Shown piece by piece: positions 1 through 6,141 of a DNA stretch of 11,888 bases. The translations under genes and the position numbers were made by a program. The stretch's first letter is position 1. Each line of letters starts with the position of its first letter. The notes beneath the pieces are model-generated. The model worked only from the letters and a program-made list of their open reading frames with translations. It searched no databases and was not told the origin of the DNA. Source of the stretch: TMED23 sp913054205 (GTDB taxonomy: Bacteria > Pseudomonadota > Alphaproteobacteria > Rhodospirillales > UBA2165); contig JAYGEG010000146.1 of NCBI GenBank assembly GCA_046582495.1, positions 1 through 11,888 of the forward strand. The letters are read 5' to 3'.

Positions 1-349
1 ATTCTTTCGCTTTAATCGGGTTTTTCTCTATTCCCTTACCTTTGTCAAATATCAAACCAATTTCATACATGGCGCTTGCTTCACCTTGACTAGCGGCAAG
101 TCCAAACCAGTACATTGCTCTTTTAGCATCTTTCGGAATACCTAATCCTCGTTGGTGCAATTTACCCAAATTAAACTGAGCAGTAGCGCTTCCCTGTTCG
201 GCAAGGGGTGTCCATTCACGCAGAGCAGTTGCGAAATCACCACTTTGAGCAGCGGTAAATCCCTTTTGGAAATCAGCACTCCAAGACATACCCGCACTTC
301 CAAGAACCACGGCAATCGTCAGGCAGAGTGTGGTGAATAGTTTTTTCAT
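1..349 (-). CDS. Secreted Sel1-repeat protein, 3' part missing
   Basis: The minus frame is open from the ATG at 349 to the window edge, giving 116 residues with no stop, so the C-terminus lies outside. Residues 1-25 form a classic Sec signal peptide: MKK, a hydrophobic core, then a probable cleavage after SWSA. Residues 26-50 carry the DFQKG...GDFATALREW helix pair typical of this family, followed by PLAEQG. Sel1-type TPR repeats follow (about 54-89 and 90 onward), recognisable from AQFNLGKLHQRG, AMYWFGLAASQG and AMYEIGLIFDKG. Sel1 repeats are solenoid helix pairs that bind protein partners, and secreted forms often occur in multiple copies per genome. The likely location is periplasm or outside. 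No ribosome site is visible; instead a -10-like element sits six bases before the ATG. The specific partner is unknown. The call is firm, the function is not. Confidence 0.85.
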   Translation of the reverse strand, partial: MKKLFTTLCLTIAVVLGSAGMSWSADFQKGFTAAQSGDFATALREWTPLAEQGSATAQFNLGKLHQRGLGIPKDAKRAMYWFGLAASQGEASAMYEIGLIFDKGKGIEKNPIKAKE

Positions 350-355
350 AAAGTG

Positions 356-381
356 ACTGTAGCAGAAGTTGTAAAGAATGG
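356..381 (-). promoter_or_regulatory. Putative extended -10 promoter of the Sel1 gene, possibly leaderless
   Basis: On the minus strand TCTGC precedes TACAGT (356-361), which ends six bases before the ATG at 349. A CTTCCATT block ends ten bases further upstream of TCTGC (CCATT at 377-381). The spacing of all elements matches a second site at 868-893. A -10 this close to the start would put transcription start at or near the A of ATG, so the mRNA would lack a leader. This is inferred from sequence only; the -35 match to consensus is poor. Confidence 0.4.
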
Positions 382-397
382 AAGAAGGAGTGGAGTT

Positions 398-778
398 TCA
401 CTCAACACCCTTTGCATTTCTTGGTGGACATAGTTTCCACATTAAAAAAGTCCATCCTAAAAATATACAATACAAAATGATGAAAAATTGGGTTGGAAAA
501 TCCCAATAAATGATTTGCTTAATCCAATATCCAATAAATGGCTTGGATTGATAAATTCCACGCAAACTATTTTCAATGGAAGTGAGTGGACAGGTTATTC
601 CCAATAATGTTTCCAGTGTGATGAACACCATCATTCCACTATGAAATATTCTTAATTGTGTATTTTCAACCCAACCCCAATCAAACTTGTAACCAATTGG
701 TATAAGAAAAAACCCAAAAGTAATAAAAATCACAACGCAAAAATGAAAAACTAAAACAATGTCAGCAATCAACGACAT
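398..778 (-). CDS. DUF2784 family small membrane protein
   Basis: A protein of 126 residues from the ATG at 778; a GTG one codon upstream (781) is an alternative start. It matches the DUF2784 pattern: N-terminal LIADIVLVFHF, a WVEN turn, the central GITCPLTSIENSLR motif, the FIGYWI..IIYWD segment and a terminal helix ending in CPPR. Three membrane helices are predicted at about residues 3-29, 41-65 and 96-114. The family has no known biochemical role. The stop of a 27-codon signal-peptide ORF overlaps this ATG (TGATG), so translation is probably coupled to it. The gene is strongly AT-rich compared with genes beyond 1398. Family membership is by pattern recognition; function is unknown. Confidence 0.75.
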   Translation of the reverse strand: MSLIADIVLVFHFCVVIFITFGFFLIPIGYKFDWGWVENTQLRIFHSGMMVFITLETLLGITCPLTSIENSLRGIYQSKPFIGYWIKQIIYWDFPTQFFIILYCIFLGWTFLMWKLCPPRNAKGVE

Positions 779-861
779 CACCCTTGTTCCAGAACACGAT
801 TAATACCCGCACTTCCAAGGAACACTCCAAACACCATCAGAATGGGCAGCAATCGTTTCAT
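778..861 (-). pseudogene. Signal-peptide remnant of a second Sel1-type gene
   Basis: A 27-codon ORF begins MKRLLPILMVFGVFLGSAG and ends in VLEQG before a TGA. Seventeen bases (803-819) are identical to 288-304 inside the signal-peptide coding part of the neighbouring Sel1 gene, and the upstream promoter-like elements match too. The final EQG resembles the AEQG that follows the signal peptide in the intact gene, so this may be a copy with an internal deletion. The TGA stop overlaps the ATG of the DUF2784 gene. It could still be translated as a leader that couples translation of that gene. I call it a remnant because no mature domain is left; a functional small membrane peptide cannot be excluded. 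Confidence 0.5.
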
Positions 862-1039
862 GCTGAGATTATAGCAGATATGCCGTGAAATGGGAGAGGT
901 GGTAAAGCAATCGTTCAGTTCGTTGAGAACGTCAAACGAAACCCAGACCAGCACTCACGATATATGTTCGTCTGAGGGAATACTCGGACATCCCTCGGAC
1001 ATAACAACGAAAGAGACACCATTGGGTTTCCATATCCCT
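862..1039. other. Intergenic stretch with a short tandem repeat
   Basis: No coding frame of useful length is visible on either strand. The stretch contains the 9-base unit CTCGGACAT twice (983-991 and 994-1002, an 11-base period). It follows the end of the 56-residue ORF and leads to the promoter-like element at 868-893. No clear terminator hairpin with a T-run was seen. Confidence 0.4.
868..893 (-). promoter_or_regulatory. Putative extended -10 promoter (TGCTATAAT) before the signal-peptide remnant
   Basis: The minus strand carries TGCTATAAT, a perfect -10 hexamer (868-873) with a TGn extension, ending six bases before the ATG at 861. CTCCCATT lies upstream, its CCATT at 889-893 and ten bases from TCTGC, exactly as at the Sel1 start. 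There is no good -35 consensus, which extended -10 promoters can tolerate. Transcription starting about seven bases downstream would begin at the start codon. Confidence 0.45.
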
Positions 1040-1210
1040 TTAGGGTGAGAACGATTGCGTTATATCCATTCTGCATAACTTTCGGGTTTGGGTATCTGCA
1101 TCAGCGGTTCCAATCGCGGTTCCGAGTGAGTTGAACATGACGTAAACCGCGATGGCAACGACGGCAACTGATAGGCCAATAAGTGAAACCAGTTTTGTTG
1201 TAGTGTTCAT
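1040..1210 (-). CDS. Probable 56-residue single-span membrane protein
   Basis: The minus ATG at 1210 opens a frame of 56 codons ending in TAA at 1040-1042. The product starts MNTTTK, then has one strongly hydrophobic span at about residues 7-26 (VSLIGLSVAVVAIAVYVMF), then a polar tail with a single Cys at 46 in KLCRMDI. The shape, a short basic N-terminus followed by one helix, suggests either an anchored peptide or an uncleaved signal anchor. No Shine-Dalgarno site is visible; the ATG is preceded by an A/T tract. I do not recognise a family. The amphipathic layout and plausible codon use favour a real gene, but the short length keeps this uncertain. Confidence 0.45.
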   Translation of the reverse strand: MNTTTKLVSLIGLSVAVVAIAVYVMFNSLGTAIGTADADTQTRKLCRMDITQSFSP

Positions 1211-1397
1211 ATTTTTATAGTCATTTCAAAATCTCTGTTCGATTTAAGTACCATAACCGTTCCAGTGGCTGGAAGGTCAATTGAACTTAGATATGGAAAT
1301 GACTTTTAATTGAAGAACGATGGTTTTTACAGGTTCGTTTTCGCTCGTTATACTCCGCTCAAATTTCAAACGAATTTAACCAAGGTAATAAAACACT
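1211..1397. other. Divergent intergenic region with dyads between the small ORF and gor
   Basis: It holds a perfect hairpin TTCCAG-TGG-CTGGAA (1260-1274) and a wider 8-base inverted repeat, GTCATTTC (1220-1227) against GAAATGAC (1296-1303), enclosing it. The right half contains the gor promoter. The visible shift from AT-rich flank to core-like composition falls here. Confidence 0.4.
1326..1354 (+). promoter_or_regulatory. Sigma70-type promoter of gor
   Basis: TTTACA (1326-1331) and TATACT (1349-1354) are separated by 17 bases, each hexamer one base from consensus. Transcription would start near 1361, giving a leader of about 37 bases before the ATG at 1398. A modest AAGG lies at 1382-1385. 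Confidence 0.6.
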
Positions 1398-2759
1398 ATG
1401 TCGAATTATGATTATGACCTGATCACAATCGGGGCCGGATCCGGCGGCGTTCGTGCTTCCAGATTATCCGGTGGTTATGGCGCCCGCGTTGCGGTTTGTG
1501 AAGAAGACCGTGTTGGCGGCACCTGCGTGTTACGCGGCTGCATTCCTAAAAAACTGCTGATCTATGGCGCCCATTATGCAGATTACATGGAAGATGCGGT
1601 CAATTATGGCTGGACGATTGAGGGTGCGAGCCACGATTGGTCAAAGCTGATCGACAATAAAAATACCGAACTCGACCGCTTGAACGGCATCTATCTCCGC
1701 ATTTTGCGGGATAACAATGTTGAACTCAAAGAGGGCCGGGGCGTGTTGGTTGATGATCATACGGTCGAGATCGCTGGCAAGCGTATAACGGGTGAAAACA
1801 TTCTCATAGCGGTCGGCGGCTGGCCGTCGATGCCGGATATTCCGGGAATCGAATACGTGATTACCTCCAATGAAGCACTAGAATTACCTGAACTGCCCAA
1901 ACGTATGGTGATTGTCGGCGGCGGATATATTGCTGTCGAATTTGCCGGCATTTTTGCGAGCCTCGGCGTTGAAGTAACAGAAATCATACGGGCGGAGGCT
2001 ATTTTGCGCGGCTTTGACCATGATATGCGTATGTCGCTGACCGATGAAATGGAAAAGCGCGGAATCACCATTCTCTCAGAAACCGTCGTCGAAAGTATCG
2101 AGAAGCAAGGCAATATGTTAAGCCTGCGTCTCGGTAACGATGAGATTTTAGAGACCTATTGCGTAATGTATGCGACGGGTCGGACCGCTAATACAGAGGG
2201 TCTCGGTGTTGAAGCCGCGGGCGTCGAATTGCATGAAAATGGCTCAATCAAAGTCGATGAATTCAACCGCACGTCCCAGCCGCATATCTATGCCGTGGGA
2301 GACGTGACGGACCGCATTCAGCTGACACCGGTGGCGATCCAGGAAGGCCATGCCTTGGCGGATATGTTGTTCAACAAGGACACTCACACAACCGATTACA
2401 CCAATGTGCCGTCGGCTGTTTTTTCAACGCCGCCAATTGCGACGTGTGGGTTAACCGAGGAAGCGGCGCGCGCTGAATTCGGTAACGTCGATGTCTATGA
2501 TTCTAACTTTAAGCCGCTGGTGCATACCTTGTCGGGCCGGGATGAACGCTCGGTGATGAAGTTGATTGTTGACCCTAAATCCGACAGAGTTGTTGGCTGT
2601 CACATGATGGGCTTGGACGCGCCGGAGATAATTCAAGGGGTAGCAATCGCGATGAAATGCGGGGCGACCAAAGCGCAGTTTGATGCGACGACCGGCATTC
2701 ATCCGTCATCAGCGGAAGAGTTCGTCACCATGCGCTCAAAACGCCCTGATCCTGCGTAA
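1398..2759 (+). CDS. gor: Glutathione-disulfide reductase
   Basis: A 453-residue cytoplasmic flavoenzyme that reduces glutathione disulfide with NADPH (EC 1.8.1.7). The FAD-binding GAGSGG is at 12-17 and the redox pair at C43/C48 in GTCVLRGCIPKK. The second Rossmann motif GGGYIAVE is at 174-181, followed by R198 and R204, the arginines that select NADPH over NADH. The FAD-contacting GD is at 301-302 in YAVGDV. The dimer-interface catalytic HP is at 435-436 in GIHPSSAEE, with E440 as its partner. Length equals the family norm (about 450). The arginine between the two cysteines is typical of alphaproteobacterial and plant-like forms. It has its own sigma70-like promoter and stands alone, convergent with the next gene 40 bases away. 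Mycothione or trypanothione reductases are less likely given the residue set. Confidence 0.93.
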   Translation: MSNYDYDLITIGAGSGGVRASRLSGGYGARVAVCEEDRVGGTCVLRGCIPKKLLIYGAHYADYMEDAVNYGWTIEGASHDWSKLIDNKNTELDRLNGIYLRILRDNNVELKEGRGVLVDDHTVEIAGKRITGENILIAVGGWPSMPDIPGIEYVITSNEALELPELPKRMVIVGGGYIAVEFAGIFASLGVEVTEIIRAEAILRGFDHDMRMSLTDEMEKRGITILSETVVESIEKQGNMLSLRLGNDEILETYCVMYATGRTANTEGLGVEAAGVELHENGSIKVDEFNRTSQPHIYAVGDVTDRIQLTPVAIQEGHALADMLFNKDTHTTDYTNVPSAVFSTPPIATCGLTEEAARAEFGNVDVYDSNFKPLVHTLSGRDERSVMKLIVDPKSDRVVGCHMMGLDAPEIIQGVAIAMKCGATKAQFDATTGIHPSSAEEFVTMRSKRPDPA

Positions 2760-2799
2760 CGAAAAGCTGTATAATTAATGGGACACCATACTTAATTAA

Positions 2800-3729
2800 C
2801 TATCTAACCTGCAGGACGATTTTGCCGCGGACGTGGTGGGTGTCGATCAGGCTGTGGGCGGCACCGGCTTCTTCCAAAGGTAATATCTGAAGATTAGGCG
2901 CTTTTATGGCGCCCGTCTCATGGAGATCAATAATGCGCTGAAGATGGGGTCGGTCTCGTCCGACTTTTGGCCGCAATACTTCAACGTCGTCTCTGGGCGG
3001 CTCGGCGTCTTTCAAAAGCGGCGCGATATAGGCCAAACGTCCTCCCGGTTTCAATACTTCAAATGAGCGTTGATGCACCTCGCCGCCGACCAGATCAAAA
3101 ACCACATCCAGGTCTGACAATACGACCGTAAAATCCTGCGTGTTGTAATCAATCACCTCATCGGCGCCGAGTTCCAATAAATAGGCATGATTAGCAGGGC
3201 TGGCGGTCACACTGACATGCGCGCCAATATGATGAGCAAGTTGCACGGCAAAACTACCGACACCGCCGGCGCCGCCATGAATGAGGATATTCTCGCCCGC
3301 CTGAAGGTGGAGCGTGTCTTCTAAGGAAACCAGCGACGTTAGACCGGAAAGCGAAAGCGCTGCAGCGTCAACGTGAGATAGAGTATCTGGTTTTGCGGCG
3401 ATCAGGCTGGCGTCAATCGTCAAGGCCTCGAGATACGTTCCCTCAACTCCCATTGGCAACACACCAAAGACCGGATCGCCAGCTTGGAACTCGGTTACGT
3501 CACTGCCGACGACTTTAATCACGCCAGAAAAATCACGGCCAATAATGTAAGGAAAGGTGACGTTTCCAGCGCTGGGACCGGTTCCTTGGCGGACTTTACT
3601 GTCAGCGGGATTAACGCTGGCGGCATGAACTTCTACCAAAACCTCGTTTGGCGCAGCTGTTGGTTCAGGGATATCGGCGAGACGCAGGACCTCAGGTCCG
3701 CCAAATTGATCGATTTGGAGTGCTTTCAT
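2800..3729 (-). CDS. NADPH:quinone oxidoreductase, zinc-free MDR family
   Basis: A 309-residue medium-chain dehydrogenase/reductase of the quinone reductase (zeta-crystallin) branch. The GroES-like N-terminal half has MKALQIDQFGGPEVL, VNPADSKVRQG at 39-49 and GRDFSGV at 64-70. The nucleotide-binding half has HGGAGGVGSFAVQLA at 151-165 (AxxGVG type), then GADEVIDY at 188-195 and FDLVGG at 211-216. The catalytic-zinc cysteine and histidine ligands of true alcohol dehydrogenases are absent, so NADPH-dependent reduction of quinones or enones is the expected chemistry. The C-terminus GKIVLQV is standard for the family. It is convergent with gor and divergent from DAHP synthase. The physiological substrate cannot be read from sequence; a role in detoxifying reactive carbonyls or quinones is an inference. 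Confidence 0.85.
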   Translation of the reverse strand: MKALQIDQFGGPEVLRLADIPEPTAAPNEVLVEVHAASVNPADSKVRQGTGPSAGNVTFPYIIGRDFSGVIKVVGSDVTEFQAGDPVFGVLPMGVEGTYLEALTIDASLIAAKPDTLSHVDAAALSLSGLTSLVSLEDTLHLQAGENILIHGGAGGVGSFAVQLAHHIGAHVSVTASPANHAYLLELGADEVIDYNTQDFTVVLSDLDVVFDLVGGEVHQRSFEVLKPGGRLAYIAPLLKDAEPPRDDVEVLRPKVGRDRPHLQRIIDLHETGAIKAPNLQILPLEEAGAAHSLIDTHHVRGKIVLQVR

Positions 3730-3845
3730 TGAATTACTGGATTACCCTTTTTCTTACGTTTTCTCTGGAATTTGAGTTCATATAGGCGTATAGAGTGCGC
3801 CACTTTTAAAAGATTATCTACACCTGGGAATAATGAGTAAAGACA
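3730..3845. other. Divergent promoter region upstream of DAHP synthase
   Basis: These 116 bases must carry signals for both the quinone oxidoreductase (minus) and DAHP synthase (plus). I see a 10-base perfect palindrome, CTTTTAAAAG (3803-3812), and a looser GGCG...CGCC dyad (3785-3801). No -35/-10 pair of good quality was found on either strand. There is no Trp- or Phe-rich leader peptide that would indicate attenuation. Confidence 0.35.
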
Positions 3846-5240
3846 ATGGCAAATAATTGGTCGCCCGATAGTTGGCGCGGAAAACCTATCTTGCAAGTTC
3901 CGGAATACCCGGACGCAGCAAAACTCGAAGAAGTTGAGAAAACCCTTTCAGGTTATCCGCCTTTGGTTTTTGCTGGAGAAGCTCGCAATCTCAAACGTCA
4001 ATTGGCAAAAGTAGCCGAAGGTAAAGCATTTTTGCTGCAAGGCGGCGACTGCGCAGAAAGTTTCCGTGAATTTCACCCGGATAACATTCGCGACACATTC
4101 CGTGTGTTATTGCAGATGGCCGTTGTGCTGACCTTTGGTGCGGCTTGCCCGGTTGTTAAAGTTGGGCGTATGGCGGGTCAGTTTGCCAAACCGCGTTCCG
4201 GCGATACGGAAACAATCGATGGTGTCGAACTTCCAAGTTACCGCGGCGACATCATTAACGGCATCGATTTCACTGCAGAAAAACGCATTCCTGATCCTGA
4301 GCGTATGGTGCGCGCCTATAACCAATCTGCCTCGACGCTTAATCTCTTGCGCGCATTTGCTCAAGGTGGTTTTGCTGATCTTCATCGTGTCCATCAATGG
4401 AATATGGGGTTCGTTGCAGATGGCGCGATTGGTGAACGATATAAAGATTTAGCCGAACGTTTGGATGAGTCGCTCAATTTCATGGCGGCCTGTGGATTAA
4501 CCTCTGAAACAGCGCCGCAACTTAAAGAAACGGAATTCTACACCTCGCATGAAGCTTTGCTGCTGCGTTATGAAGAAGCCATGACCCGTGTCGATTCACT
4601 AACTGGCGAATGGTACGACACCTCGGCGCATATGTTGTGGGTCGGGGAACGCACCCGCCAGCTTGATAATGCGCATCTCGAATTTTTGAGTGGTATTGGC
4701 AATCCTGTTGGTGCGAAAATTGGGCCAACAACAGAGCCTGATTATCTGATTCAGCTCATTGACCGCTTGAACCCGGAAAATGAGCCGGGACGCCTAACAT
4801 TGATTTCTCGCATGGGTGCGGACAAAGTCGAAGAGGCTTTGCCGGCCCTTGTGCGAAAAGTTAAAGACGAAGGCCGCATCGTCGTTTGGTCTTGTGATCC
4901 GATGCATGGCAATACGGTTAAGGCGAGCTCTGGATACAAAACGCGTCATTTCGATGATATCATTCGGGAAGTGGAAGGCTTTTTTGCCGTTCACAATGCG
5001 GAAGGCACGTATCCAGGCGGCGTTCATTTCGAGCTCACCGGTCAAGATGTCACTGAATGCGTTGGCGGCGCGCAAGCAATTACGGAAGCTGATCTATCGA
5101 GCCGCTATCACACGCATTGTGATCCACGCTTGAATGGTCGCCAGGCTTTAGAACTGGCTTTCACGTTTGCGGATCGTCTGAAAGAAGATCGCGCCAACAA
5201 TAAAACCAGTGTTATGAAGCAAGTCGTTGGCGGCATTTAA
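3846..5240 (+). CDS. Class II (plant-type) 3-deoxy-7-phosphoheptulonate synthase
   Basis: A 464-residue DAHP synthase (EC 2.5.1.54). It condenses phosphoenolpyruvate with erythrose 4-phosphate to start the shikimate pathway to aromatic amino acids, in the cytoplasm. It begins with the class II signature WSPDSWRGKPILQVPEYPD. Metal-site residues follow in the expected order: C69 in LLQGGDCAESF, H354 in CDPMHGNT, E396 in HFELTGQDVTE and D426 in CDPRLNGRQ. The substrate-binding KVGRMAGQFAKPRS is at 105-118. Length is typical of the short bacterial and plant core, without a long regulatory N-terminal extension such as that of the mycobacterial enzyme, so feedback behaviour is uncertain. No good Shine-Dalgarno site precedes the ATG; the start is chosen by the conserved N-terminus. 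The hydrolase gene begins 12 bases after the stop. Confidence 0.95.
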   Translation: MANNWSPDSWRGKPILQVPEYPDAAKLEEVEKTLSGYPPLVFAGEARNLKRQLAKVAEGKAFLLQGGDCAESFREFHPDNIRDTFRVLLQMAVVLTFGAACPVVKVGRMAGQFAKPRSGDTETIDGVELPSYRGDIINGIDFTAEKRIPDPERMVRAYNQSASTLNLLRAFAQGGFADLHRVHQWNMGFVADGAIGERYKDLAERLDESLNFMAACGLTSETAPQLKETEFYTSHEALLLRYEEAMTRVDSLTGEWYDTSAHMLWVGERTRQLDNAHLEFLSGIGNPVGAKIGPTTEPDYLIQLIDRLNPENEPGRLTLISRMGADKVEEALPALVRKVKDEGRIVVWSCDPMHGNTVKASSGYKTRHFDDIIREVEGFFAVHNAEGTYPGGVHFELTGQDVTECVGGAQAITEADLSSRYHTHCDPRLNGRQALELAFTFADRLKEDRANNKTSVMKQVVGGI

Positions 5241-5252
5241 GGTCCAATAGCG

Positions 5253-6128
5253 ATGTTTGAGGGCTTCCATCAATCTGATATTGAGACGGATGGAGCCACT
5301 ATTCGCACGCTTGTCGGCGGCGATGGCCCGCCTCTTTTACTATTGCACGGCTATCCGCAAACCCATGTCATGTGGCATAAAATCGCGCCAAAATTGGCGG
5401 ATGATTATACTGTTGTTGCGACCGATCTTCGTGGCTATGGAGACTCATCCAAGCCGGAAAGCACAGCAGATCACAGTCCCTATTCTTTTCGGGCAATGGC
5501 GAATGATCAGGTTCAGGTGATGCAGCATTTGGGTTTTGAGAAATTTGCCGTCGCCGGCCATGACCGTGGTGCCCGCACAGCCCACCGGATGGCACTTGAT
5601 CATCAAGAGGCCGTCACCAAGCTGGCGCTGTTGGATATTGTGCCGACATTGACGCTCTACGATACAGCTGACCAAAAAACGGCGACGAGTTATTACCATT
5701 GGTATTTCTTGATCCAGGATTTTGACCTACCGGAGAAGATGATTGGCTCGGACCCTGAATATTATCTTCGTAAAAAAACCGGTCACTGGTCGGCGGGTGA
5801 TTGTTTTACCGAAGAGGCAATGGCGGAATACATTCGCTGCTTCTCTGATCCAGCAACCATTCACGCCAGCTGCGAAGATTACAGGGCCGGCGCGTCACTC
5901 GATCTCGAGTTTGATCGGGGCGATAGAGATGCTGAGAACAAAATTTCTTGCCCGACACTTGTGTTGTGGGGAGAAAAAGGTGCGATGGGTAAATGTTATG
6001 ATGTTTTGGAGACCTGGCAGGATAAATGTGAAACCGTGTCAGGGGCGGGACTGCCTTGTGGGCATTTTCTTGCCGAAGAAGCGCCGGATGAAACCTATGC
6101 AGCGCTGAGTGAATTCTTTAAAAACTAG
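5253..6128 (+). CDS. Alpha/beta hydrolase of the haloacetate (fluoroacetate) dehalogenase family
   Basis: A 291-residue alpha/beta hydrolase. HGYPQTHVMW at 32-41 is the oxyanion region, followed by DLRGYGDSSKP. The nucleophile elbow is GHDRGAR (102-108), so the nucleophile is Asp (D104), as in dehalogenases, not Ser. R105 and R108 match the carboxylate-binding arginines of fluoroacetate dehalogenase. D128, the halide-site H149-W150 (YYHW) and Y210 (CEDYRAG), and the general base H271 (CGHFLAEE) complete the known catalytic set. Family chemistry is hydrolysis of 2-haloacids to 2-hydroxy acids through an Asp ester; which halide, if any, is used here is inference. AAGG near 5239-5242 overlaps the stop of DAHP synthase and is a likely ribosome site, suggesting co-transcription. 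No metabolic link to the shikimate pathway is evident. Epoxide hydrolase is a less likely alternative. Confidence 0.85.
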   Translation: MFEGFHQSDIETDGATIRTLVGGDGPPLLLLHGYPQTHVMWHKIAPKLADDYTVVATDLRGYGDSSKPESTADHSPYSFRAMANDQVQVMQHLGFEKFAVAGHDRGARTAHRMALDHQEAVTKLALLDIVPTLTLYDTADQKTATSYYHWYFLIQDFDLPEKMIGSDPEYYLRKKTGHWSAGDCFTEEAMAEYIRCFSDPATIHASCEDYRAGASLDLEFDRGDRDAENKISCPTLVLWGEKGAMGKCYDVLETWQDKCETVSGAGLPCGHFLAEEAPDETYAALSEFFKN

Positions 6129-6141
6129 AGCTTCTGATATT

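Noticed and set aside
152..340. Plus-strand ORF of 62 codons at the left edge
   Set aside because: It is the antisense of the Sel1-repeat gene, whose minus frame has a clear signal peptide and repeats; the plus product has no recognisable features.
2760..2799. Possible terminator between gor and the quinone oxidoreductase
   Set aside because: Only a 4-base stem (ATGG/CCAT) in an AT-rich spacer is visible and no T-run follows; not supportable as an intrinsic terminator.
3833..3856. A 7-codon mini-ORF (MSKDNGK) overlapping the DAHP synthase start, possibly a leader
   Set aside because: It has no aromatic codons for attenuation and its GGGA is too close (3 bases) to the ATG for a good ribosome site; chance is the simplest explanation.
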